From the NCBI GenBank assembly GCA_964464635.1, contig CAYXGT010000110.1, forward strand, positions 1-6,980: 6,980 bases of DNA. The letters are read 5' to 3'. The notes under the pieces were generated by a model. The model was not told the DNA's origin and did not search any database. It saw only the letters and a program-made list of their open reading frames with translations. The position numbers were made by a program, and so were the translations under genes. Below, one piece after another: positions 1-5,657 of the stretch (position 1 is its first letter; every line of letters begins with the position of its first letter). This DNA is from CAYLMG01 sp964464635. GTDB taxonomy: Bacteria; Planctomycetota; Phycisphaerae; Sedimentisphaerales; Anaerobacaceae.

Positions 1-11
1 CAGCATTTCGG

Positions 12-58
12 ATTAACCTTACCATTTTGCCGATTTGATATTATATCATAAGGTTAAT
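12..58. repeat. 10-bp perfect inverted repeat ATTAACCTTA / TAAGGTTAAT around a TATAAT dyad
   Basis: ATTAACCTTA at 12-21 and its exact reverse complement at 49-58 are 27 nt apart. Between them, touching the right arm, is a 13-nt dyad, TGATAT-T-ATATCA, at 36-48, which contains the P1 -10. The motif ATTTCGG also occurs twice, at 5-11 and 57-63, near the two arms. The spacing of the arms (37 nt centre to centre) is close to three and a half helical turns. I read the pair as possible operator half-sites rather than an RNA hairpin, because only one arm would be transcribed from P1. Confidence 0.5.
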
Positions 59-67
59 TTCGGGCAA
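40..67 (-). promoter_or_regulatory. Candidate sigma70-like promoter P1 with extended -10, directed left out of the window
   Basis: On the minus strand TATAAT (40-45) is preceded by TGA, forming an extended -10 element. TTGCCC (62-67) lies 16 nt upstream as a -35 with four of six consensus bases. Transcription would begin near position 33 and run off the left edge. The arms of a 10-bp inverted repeat bracket the -10: 49-58 falls in the spacer and 12-21 just past the predicted start. Two ATG codons on the minus strand could begin the downstream gene. The one at 25-23 would have almost no leader. The one at 6-4 has AAGG 10 nt upstream. Neither reading frame is long enough here to judge. Confidence 0.45.
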
Positions 68-95
68 TTATATTTATACCCTTAAGGGTAGTAAA
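67..95 (-). promoter_or_regulatory. Candidate sigma70-like promoter P2 with a palindrome in the spacer, directed left
   Basis: On the minus strand TTTACT (90-95) and TATAAT (67-72) are separated by 17 nt, the ideal sigma70 spacing. The -35 matches four of six consensus bases. The spacer is largely filled by the perfect 14-bp palindrome TACCCTTAAGGGTA, the usual place for a repressor or MerR-type activator site. P2 overlaps P1 by one base, so the two would be tandem promoters for the same leftward gene. AT-rich DNA makes chance matches common, so this is a suggestion only. Confidence 0.35.
77..90. repeat. Perfect 14-bp palindrome TACCCTTAAGGGTA (possible operator)
   Basis: The palindrome has no mismatch and no spacer. 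It has no T tract on either side, which makes a terminator unlikely. A dyad of this size suits a dimeric DNA-binding regulator. It lies between the -35 and -10 of candidate promoter P2. Confidence 0.5.
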
Positions 96-159
96 TTCCC
101 GCGAGTAAGATTAAATTGTTTGTTCTCAAGTTAGTTACCCGCGGACTAACGGGAAATTT
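93..159. repeat. Long imperfect inverted repeat with a nested smaller hairpin
   Basis: AAATTCCCG at 93-101 pairs with CGGGAAATTT at 150-159 with one bulged base. Inside it GTTAGT (130-135) pairs with ACTAAC (145-150). CCCGCG occurs twice in direct orientation (98-103 and 138-143), so alternative pairings compete. Read as RNA from the ntp operon this could be a 3' structure, but no T tract follows it on the minus strand, so I do not call it a terminator. Confidence 0.3.
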
Positions 160-272
160 CAATTGGGATCAGTATAAACAGGAGGCAAATTACAAGCGAA
201 TGATTTGAATAAGGCAGGAACGTAAAATTTTGTTAAGTCAATGGGGCAGTAAGCCTTTAGAACAGGGAGAAA

Positions 273-890
273 TTATTTTCTTATGATGTCGGCGATTTTC
301 ATAAGGCGTGTGATGTTGTCGCGCTCGGCTTCGCCGAGTTTCGAGAAGATGTACTTTATGGATTCTTTCATATTCGGGATGACAACGTGCTCGAGGACGT
401 TTACCCTTCTGCGGGTCATCTGAAGCTCTGTTCCGAGCAGCCTTGCCTGCTTTTCCTTGGCGGCAAGGGCGATAAGGTCGTCAAAGGCTTTTTCAAGCGA
501 CAGCAGTGCGACGTCAAGCTCGCCGGAAGTGGTTGCAAAGCCGTAACAGATTATCTCGCCCGAGGTCTGCTTTTCGAATTGGGGGACCCTGACGTTCATA
601 ATGGAGGCGAATTTTACGGCGAGGCTGAATTTTTTCGTCGGTATTTCGAGCGCAGCCTTTATGTCTTCCGGCTCCATAGAGGCGCGGGCGAGCATAAAAC
701 GGCGGCAGGTCTCGAGCAGCTTTTCTTCGACCTTTTTGCGGAGCGGCTGAATCTCGTTGGCAATCTGGATGAGCTGGCGGGAGATTTCATCTCGTTTTTC
801 GCTGAGCAGATGATGGCCGCGGACGGCCAGTGCCAGCCGCCGACGCAAAAGTAACAGCTCCATTCTTGTCGCATTTACATTAGCCTGCAT
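273..890 (-). CDS. ntpD: V/A-type ATPase subunit D (central shaft)
   Basis: This 205-residue protein forms the rotating coiled-coil shaft inside the A3B3 head. Two long helices, about residues 8-75 and 125-205, flank a short beta region (about 85-120). The N-terminal block N-A-T-R-M-E-L-L-L-L-R-R-R-L and G-H-H-L-L-S-E-K-R-D, and the C-terminal block T-R-R-R-V-N-V-L-E-H-V-V-I-P-N, are signature stretches of the family. Length is normal. The chosen ATG keeps the conserved N-terminus whole; the next methionine (residue 10) would cut into it. The start lies inside the end of ntpB (11-nt overlap), so translation is likely coupled. A GGGA (899-902) 8 nt upstream is the only Shine-Dalgarno candidate. 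It is the last gene of the operon that I can see; no V-ATPase gene follows in the remaining 272 nt. Confidence 0.96.
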   Translation of the reverse strand: MQANVNATRMELLLLRRRLALAVRGHHLLSEKRDEISRQLIQIANEIQPLRKKVEEKLLETCRRFMLARASMEPEDIKAALEIPTKKFSLAVKFASIMNVRVPQFEKQTSGEIICYGFATTSGELDVALLSLEKAFDDLIALAAKEKQARLLGTELQMTRRRVNVLEHVVIPNMKESIKYIFSKLGEAERDNITRLMKIADIIRK

Positions 891-2412
891 TTACTGTTTC
901 CCGTTGTTTTTTCCCATTGTTTTCGTTATTTCGCTTTTTATTTTTTACTTTTTCTTCTTTGTTTTGCACGTTTTTTGTTTTCTCTTCTTTTGTTTGCGTG
1001 TCCTGCGGCTCTTTTTCTTTATCCGGCTCTTTGGATTTTTTGAATTTTGGCATATATTTTTCTATGAGCTTTATGTCGATGCGTTTCAATTCGACGTTTT
1101 CGAACATACTGAGAAGTTTCCAGCCGAGGTCGAGAGTCTGCTCGATGGTTCTGTTTTCGTAGTAGCCCTGTGAGATGTATTCTTTTTCGAAATTGTTTGC
1201 GAAGGTCATAAACTTTCTGTCTTCTTCGGAAAGGGCGGCTTCGCCCATAATTGTTGCGAGCTCCTGCGCTTCCTTGCCGCGTGCGTAAGCGGCGTAAAGC
1301 TGGTTATAGAGGTCTGCGTGGTCTTCGCGGGTTTTGCCTTCGCCGATTCCTTTGTCTTTTAATCGCGAGAGCGAGGGCAGGACGTCGACGGGCGGTGAGA
1401 CGGCTTTTCTGTGCAGGGAGCGTGAGAGAATTATCTGGCCTTCGGTGATATAGCCGGTGAGGTCGGGGACGGGGTGAGTTTTGTCGTCTTCGGGCATAGT
1501 CAGGACAGGTACCAGAGTGATTGAGCCTTTTTTCTTTTTTATTCTGCCGGCTCTTTCATAGACCGTTGCGAGGTCTGTATAGAGATAGCCGGGATAGCCC
1601 CTTCGGCCGGGAACTTCCTTGCGGGCTGCGCTTATTTCGCGAAGGGCTTCGCAGTAGTTTGTCATATCGTTAAGGATTACGAGCACGTGCATGTCACGTT
1701 CGAAGGCGAGGTATTCGGCTGCGGTGAGTGCGAAGCGGGGTGTTGCGATACGCTCTATTGCGGGGTCGTTAGCGAGATTTATGAACATAACAGCGCGTTC
1801 GATGGCGCCGGTTTCGTTCAGGTCGTTAATAAAGAACTGGGCTGCCTCGAAGGTGATACCCATAGCTGCGAAGACCACGGCGAATTCCTCGCCTTTGCCG
1901 AGCACGGTGGCCTGACGTGCGAGCTGAGCGGTGATTTTGTCGTGCGGCAGGCCTGCACCTGAAAAGACGGGCAGCTTCTGGCCCCGCACGAGGGGATTCA
2001 GGCCGTCAATGGTCGAGATGCCGGTCTGGATGAATTCGTTGGGGTAGTCGCGGCCGAAAGGATTGATGGGGCTGCCGTTGATGTTCATATATTTTTCGGC
2101 GATGATTTCCGGGCCGTCGTCCTTGGGGGCACCGAGGCCTGAAAAGACTCTGCCGAGAATGTCGATGGATAAGCCGAATTCGAGAGGCCTGCCGAGAAAG
2201 CGGACGGTGCTGTCTTCGACGTCGATGCCGTCGGTGCCTTCGAAGACCTGGACGAGGACCTTGTCTTTTTCGACCTGCAGAATCTGGCCGTGACGTATCG
2301 TGCCGTCACCGAGCTCGATGTCAACGATATGGCCGTACTTTGCCTCGTCGACCATCTCGACGAGCATCAGCGGGCCGTAAATGTTTGTTACTGTCTGATA
2401 TTCCTTTAGCAT
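880..2412 (-). CDS. ntpB: V/A-type ATPase subunit B with a lysine-rich C-terminal extension
   Basis: This 510-residue protein is the non-catalytic nucleotide-site subunit of the A3B3 head. The N-terminal beta barrel (about 1-75) and RecA-like core show family blocks: the degenerate P-loop S-G-A-G-L-P-H-D-K at 151-159, which normally lacks the Walker lysine context in B subunits, and L-P-S-L-S-R ending at R350, the arginine that reaches into the neighbouring catalytic site. The conserved protein ends near residue 457, about the usual family length of 460. It then continues for some 53 residues with 15 K, 9 E and 8 N and almost no hydrophobic residues, including an imperfect 10-residue repeat (474-483 and 484-493). 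This tail looks disordered; its role is unknown. A strong Shine-Dalgarno AGGAG (2419-2423) lies 6 nt before the ATG. The last 11 nt overlap ntpD. Identity is certain; the tail is the odd part. Confidence 0.97.
   Translation of the reverse strand: MLKEYQTVTNIYGPLMLVEMVDEAKYGHIVDIELGDGTIRHGQILQVEKDKVLVQVFEGTDGIDVEDSTVRFLGRPLEFGLSIDILGRVFSGLGAPKDDGPEIIAEKYMNINGSPINPFGRDYPNEFIQTGISTIDGLNPLVRGQKLPVFSGAGLPHDKITAQLARQATVLGKGEEFAVVFAAMGITFEAAQFFINDLNETGAIERAVMFINLANDPAIERIATPRFALTAAEYLAFERDMHVLVILNDMTNYCEALREISAARKEVPGRRGYPGYLYTDLATVYERAGRIKKKKGSITLVPVLTMPEDDKTHPVPDLTGYITEGQIILSRSLHRKAVSPPVDVLPSLSRLKDKGIGEGKTREDHADLYNQLYAAYARGKEAQELATIMGEAALSEEDRKFMTFANNFEKEYISQGYYENRTIEQTLDLGWKLLSMFENVELKRIDIKLIEKYMPKFKKSKEPDKEKEPQDTQTKEEKTKNVQNKEEKVKNKKRNNENNGKKQRETVNAG
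899..902 (-). promoter_or_regulatory. Candidate ntpD ribosome binding site inside the ntpB tail
   Basis: On the coding strand GGGA stands 8 nt before the ntpD ATG, within the codons for the last residues of subunit B. The region upstream is A-rich from the lysine codons of the B tail. The weak match suggests that ntpD relies mainly on ribosomes finishing ntpB 11 nt past the ntpD start (termination-reinitiation coupling). Confidence 0.45.
934..993 (-). repeat. Imperfect 30-bp tandem duplication in the ntpB tail
   Basis: Two adjacent 30-bp units, 964-993 and 934-963, agree at about 19 of 30 positions. They encode T-K-E-E-K-T-K-N-V-Q and N-K-E-E-K-V-K-N-K-K. Both units are in frame, so duplication would lengthen the tail without breaking it. 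The low complexity of AAA/GAA codons means part of the similarity could be compositional. Confidence 0.45.
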
Positions 2413-2434
2413 TTTAAGCTCCTGTTATATATTA

Positions 2435-4213
2435 TTAAGCTGTCACTGCGGTTCGCAACTGGTTAATTTGCTTATCGATGGTTTCTCTCATCTGTGTTAT
2501 TTTCTGCATCTGGTCCTGCGGGATGTACTTTGCTCTTGCGATTTGCTCTCTTACTTCGAGCTTGAAGATTTCGCCGGTATCGACGCCGGCGTTTACGGCT
2601 TCGAGGGCGGTTTTGTGAAAGTGCAGGACGGTCAGCAGCATTTCGTATTGTTTATCGAGAGAGGTGAAGGTATCGACCTCGTGAAAAGCGTTTTGGTGCA
2701 GATAATCTTCGCGGATTGAGCGGGCGGTTTCGAGGGCGACTCTGTCGGCTGGTGAAAGGGCTTCTGCACCGACGAGCCGGACGATTTCCATAAGGCTGGA
2801 TTCCTGCTCGAGCAGGCTCATAGCTTCGATGATGAGCTTGTCCATATGCGTTCCCTTCTCTTTGTCCTCGAAGGAGTCTTTGAGGTATTCCTTATAAAAA
2901 GAATAGCTTGTGAGCCAGTCGATGGCGGGGAAGTGTCTTTGATATGCGAGTTTTGCCTGCAGGGACCAAAAGACCTTTACGACGTGCAGCGTTGCCTGTA
3001 CGACGGAATCTGAGAGGTCTCCGCCGGGCGGGCTTACGGCACCGATGATTGAAAGGGCTGCTTCTCTTTTTGGTGAGCCGATACAGTTTACTCTGCCGGC
3101 CCTCTCATAGAAGGAGGCGATTCTCGCAGCCAGGTATGCGGGGTATCCTTCTTCGGCGGGCATCTCTTCGAGTCGGGTGGAGATTTCCCTCATAGCCTCG
3201 GCCCATCGGCTTGTACTGTCGGCCATAAGTGCGACGGTGTAGCCCATATCCCTGAAATATTCTGCGATTGTGATTCCTGTATAGACGGAAGCCTCGCGTG
3301 CGGCGACGGGCATATTGGAAGTATTTGCAATAAGGACTGAGCGTTTCATAAGGGGCTGGCCTGAGTGGGGGTCCTTGAGTTTTGGAAATTCAGCGAGTAC
3401 GTCGGTCATTTCGTTACCGCGTTCGCCGCAGCCGACATAGACGACGATATCGGCATCGACCCATTTTGCGAGCTGGTGCTGAACGACGGTTTTACCGGTA
3501 CCGAACGGGCCTGGGACGCAGGCGGTGCCGCCTTTTCCGATGGGGAAGAATGTGTCGATGACACGCTGGCCGGTAAGGAGAACTTTGTTCGGAGCGAGCC
3601 TCTGGACGACGGGTCTTGCATTGCGGACAGGCCATTTCTGCATAAGGGCTATTTTGTGTTCGGTTCCGTCTTCGGCTTTGACGGTTGCGACTTGCTCATC
3701 GACTGTATAATCGCCTTCCTTCAGGCCTTCGATTGCTCCCTGTATTTTTGGCGGAATCATAATTTTGTGTTTGATAAGTGTTGTTTCGTCAACTTCGCCG
3801 ATGATGTCACCGGGCTTGACTTTCGAGCCGTTATCAACGGTAGGTTTGAAGCGCCATTTTTTTTCTCTGTTCAGGCCGGGAGCGGCAGTGCCTCTGCTCA
3901 TAGAGTGACCTTCGGAATCGTAGAGAGCGGGCAGCGGTCTCTGGATGCCGTCATATATGCTCTCGATTAGGCCTGGGCCGAGCTCGACGCTCAGAGGCGC
4001 TTTTGTATCGACAACGGGCTCGCCCGGGCCGATACCACTTGTCTCCTCATAGACCTGTATTGAGGCGAGGTCCTCGTGCAGCTCGACAATTTCGCCGATG
4101 AGATTTAGTTTTCCGACTTTTACGACGTCGTACATTCTTGAGCCGGTCATACCTTCAGCGACGACGACGGGGCCGGCGACTTTAACGATTCTTGCCTCTT
4201 TGTTTTCCGCCAT
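2435..4213 (-). CDS. ntpA: V/A-type ATPase catalytic subunit A
   Basis: This 592-residue protein is the catalytic ATPase subunit, three copies alternating with B in the cytoplasmic head. Domains in order: N-terminal beta barrel (about 1-75); the non-homologous region unique to V/A-type A subunits (about 110-190), which separates it from F-type beta; the nucleotide-binding core (about 195-440); and a C-terminal helical domain. Visible motifs are the Walker A G-P-F-G-T-G-K-T at 235-242, the G-E-R glutamate E264 that activates the attacking water in the family, and the Walker B aspartate D332 in A-L-M-A-D-S-T-S-R-W. The Walker A has T239 where many relatives have S or A, a mild variation that should not affect function. 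Length is normal. A strong Shine-Dalgarno AGGAAGG (4221-4227) lies 7 nt before the ATG. The gene ends in tandem TAA TAA stops. The ntpB start follows 22 nt later. Confidence 0.98.
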   Translation of the reverse strand: MAENKEARIVKVAGPVVVAEGMTGSRMYDVVKVGKLNLIGEIVELHEDLASIQVYEETSGIGPGEPVVDTKAPLSVELGPGLIESIYDGIQRPLPALYDSEGHSMSRGTAAPGLNREKKWRFKPTVDNGSKVKPGDIIGEVDETTLIKHKIMIPPKIQGAIEGLKEGDYTVDEQVATVKAEDGTEHKIALMQKWPVRNARPVVQRLAPNKVLLTGQRVIDTFFPIGKGGTACVPGPFGTGKTVVQHQLAKWVDADIVVYVGCGERGNEMTDVLAEFPKLKDPHSGQPLMKRSVLIANTSNMPVAAREASVYTGITIAEYFRDMGYTVALMADSTSRWAEAMREISTRLEEMPAEEGYPAYLAARIASFYERAGRVNCIGSPKREAALSIIGAVSPPGGDLSDSVVQATLHVVKVFWSLQAKLAYQRHFPAIDWLTSYSFYKEYLKDSFEDKEKGTHMDKLIIEAMSLLEQESSLMEIVRLVGAEALSPADRVALETARSIREDYLHQNAFHEVDTFTSLDKQYEMLLTVLHFHKTALEAVNAGVDTGEIFKLEVREQIARAKYIPQDQMQKITQMRETIDKQINQLRTAVTA

Positions 4214-4234
4214 TTTTTAGCCTTCCTGTATTTT

Positions 4235-4260
4235 AAAAAAAGAATTAAAGCCTTTTAATT
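4235..4260 (-). terminator. AT-only hairpin plus seven-T tract between ntpG and ntpA (weak attenuator or processing site)
   Basis: On the coding strand, 2 nt after the ntpG stop codon, AATTAAA (4254-4260) and TTTAATT (4243-4249) form a perfect 7-bp inverted repeat around an AGGC loop. A single C and then seven T (4235-4241) follow. The layout is that of an intrinsic terminator, but the stem is all A-T and therefore weak. Full termination would silence the catalytic genes ntpA, ntpB and ntpD, so partial attenuation, RNA processing or no function at all are more likely. It lies just upstream of the ntpA Shine-Dalgarno. Confidence 0.25.
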
Positions 4261-4261
4261 G

Positions 4262-4585
4262 TTATTTGTTTTCCAGAATATTTATACCGGTAGCCATTTT
4301 AAGAACCTTGCCGAGCTCTTCTGTTGCGTAGCCTTTCGATTCGGTAGTAAAGGGTACGACAATGACCGCCGGCGTTGGGTCTTTTTGGATATCGGCGAAG
4401 ATTTGCTCGGCTGAGGGTGCGACGTCTTCGGCTACGACGATTAGAGAGTACTTTTGTTCGAGGATTTTTTTGGCATTTTGTTGTATCTGGTCGCTGTTTT
4501 CTTCGACGGCGAAGGTATCGGCACCGATGGCCGAGAACGGCTTAACGAAATCAATGCTGCCTAATACTGCTACTTTTCCTTCCAT
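4262..4585 (-). CDS. ntpG: V/A-type ATPase subunit F (central stalk; ntpG in E. hirae naming)
   Basis: This 107-residue protein binds the side of subunit D and forms the lower part of the rotating shaft. Alternating beta strands and helices fit the Rossmann-like subunit F fold. Strand 1 is KVAVLGS, followed by the F-x-A-I-G motif (F17-G21) that fits the family pattern GFRxIG. A central strand YSLIVVAEDVA ends in the family's acidic motif, and then comes AVIVVPF. The protein ends in a short helix and I-N-I-L. Length is normal at about 100 residues. A Shine-Dalgarno AAAGGA (4595-4600) lies 9 nt before the ATG, and the gene begins 26 nt after ntpC. The gap to ntpA is the longest in the operon (48 nt) and holds an AT hairpin with a U tract. 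Gene naming differs between systems: subunit F of the complex is encoded by ntpG in E. hirae and by atpF in many databases. Confidence 0.92.
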   Translation of the reverse strand: MEGKVAVLGSIDFVKPFSAIGADTFAVEENSDQIQQNAKKILEQKYSLIVVAEDVAPSAEQIFADIQKDPTPAVIVVPFTTESKGYATEELGKVLKMATGINILENK

Positions 4586-4611
4586 TTCTTCGCGTCCTTT
4601 GTATGGTATTT

Positions 4612-5646
4612 TTAGTTTCCTGTACGGTCGAGTATGAGCTGTTTTTCCAGCTCGTTCTTTTTCGCGGTCAGTATAAGCCTGATTTTGCGAATTTCAGCTT
4701 CTTTGCCTAAAAGATAAGCGATGATAGGCTGCGGGCCGGCAGTTATATTGTTCGTTGTTTTCAAAAAGCCCGCGAGGTGCTCATCGCATTTCTGTTCGAG
4801 TTTTATAAATGAGTTGTTCTCGGTAAGATAATTTATACCCTGCTCGAAGATTTCTTTGTACGGTGTGTGTGCGAAAATAGTTTTTATGGTCTCGAAGTCG
4901 GCGTCGAGGGCGATTTTCAGCTCGCGGATATTAAGGAAGCCTCCGAAAATGAATACATCGCGGACTTCGGATTCGGTGAATTTCAGGCGGAGCAAGGTCT
5001 TGATGTTGTTAATGTCGATTTGCATTCTGAACAGCTCTGTCATAAAGATGTGTTTGGTTCGTATTGCTCTGTTCAGTTTATATTCGAAGTGCGTATAGTC
5101 GAGAGCGTAATCGATTTGACGGATGTCCTTGTCCTGATAGTACGCGAGGACGGCCCTTTCGATGGCCTCTCTCATATGGTAGGGCAGGGGGGTGTAATTT
5201 TCCTCTTCGAAGATTTTTTCAAAGTCTTCAGCAGGAATTGAGCCGTCATTGCTGTAATCGAGGCCGACGGGTTTTTCGGTGAGCTTTCTTCGCAGAGCCA
5301 GTCTCATATTGGCGAAGTCTTCGCGGACTATCAGCGGCTCGATGATGTCTTCGTCGATTATCAGCTTTTTAAAAAGTACTCTGAGCTCGGTTCTTCTTTG
5401 CAAAAGAATATTTTCGAGGTCGTTGAGGTTTGCATTCTGCGGCAGGGCGTATTGGGTTTGTGAGAGCAGCTCTGCTGCTGCGGTGAAGTTTTCGGCGTTT
5501 GTCAAATCGAGCAGCTCAGCTCTGCTTAGCATCTGCGACTGCAAAGCCCTGACACGGGCGGTGGCATAGGCGTAGCGCCAGTCGTCAGTACCTATCAGCG
5601 GGTATCTGAAAAAATTCAAGTCAGGTTGTCTGATTGCCTGGTTCAT
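4612..5646 (-). CDS. ntpC: V/A-type ATPase subunit C (rotor socket, d/AC39 family)
   Basis: This 344-residue, mainly helical protein is the funnel that sits on the K ring and receives the lower end of the D-F shaft, coupling ring rotation to the head. The sequence starts the family fold at about residue 25 with Y-A-Y-A-T-A-R-V-R-A-L, then has three successive repeats of helices. The stretches L-L-R-L-K-F and E-A-E-I-R-K-I-R-L-I near residues 218 and 315 are typical AC39 signatures. Length fits the family. The start is the only in-frame ATG before the conserved block. It lies 11 nt after the ntpE stop, and the spacer is almost all A (AAAAAACTTAA on the coding strand) with no Shine-Dalgarno. 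Translation is therefore probably coupled to ntpE or relies on an A-rich leader. About 24 residues precede the conserved core, so some uncertainty about the exact start remains. Confidence 0.93.
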   Translation of the reverse strand: MNQAIRQPDLNFFRYPLIGTDDWRYAYATARVRALQSQMLSRAELLDLTNAENFTAAAELLSQTQYALPQNANLNDLENILLQRRTELRVLFKKLIIDEDIIEPLIVREDFANMRLALRRKLTEKPVGLDYSNDGSIPAEDFEKIFEEENYTPLPYHMREAIERAVLAYYQDKDIRQIDYALDYTHFEYKLNRAIRTKHIFMTELFRMQIDINNIKTLLRLKFTESEVRDVFIFGGFLNIRELKIALDADFETIKTIFAHTPYKEIFEQGINYLTENNSFIKLEQKCDEHLAGFLKTTNNITAGPQPIIAYLLGKEAEIRKIRLILTAKKNELEKQLILDRTGN

Positions 5647-5657
5647 TTAAGTTTTTT

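Larger units (their letters stand above)
1..272. other. Non-coding region downstream of ntpD, no supported gene
   Basis: No reading frame of useful length or recognisable family is present on either strand, and I see no tRNA or other known RNA. Immediately after the ntpD stop (about 165-272) nothing stands out: there is no GC-rich hairpin with a T tract, so where the ATPase transcript ends is unclear. Positions 1-160 are AT-rich and hold the palindromes and the two leftward promoter candidates listed separately. A minus-strand frame starting at 25 (M-V-R-L-I-R-N-A) stays open to the edge, but eight codons prove nothing. Confidence 0.6.

Noticed and set aside
180..208. A strong plus-strand Shine-Dalgarno (AGGAGG at 180-185) followed by an ATG
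   Set aside because: The ATG at 200-202 is 14 nt away and its frame stops after two codons (ATG ATT TGA). No other start follows in range.
387..854. A 155-residue open frame on the plus strand opposite ntpD
   Set aside because: It is fully antiparallel to the well-supported ntpD coding region, with no Shine-Dalgarno and no family resemblance.
1936..1962. Degenerate P-loop in ntpB taken as a sign of an inactivated gene
   Set aside because: The S-G-A-G-L-P-H-D-K form is normal for non-catalytic B subunits of V/A-type ATPases.
3365..3970. A 201-residue open frame on the plus strand opposite ntpA
   Set aside because: It lies wholly within the conserved catalytic core coding region of ntpA on the other strand. 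It has no ribosome site and no recognisable domain, and is a by-product of the codon pattern of ntpA.
4867..5241. A 124-residue open frame on the plus strand opposite ntpC
   Set aside because: It is antiparallel to a clear AC39-family gene, has no ribosome site and has no recognisable motif.
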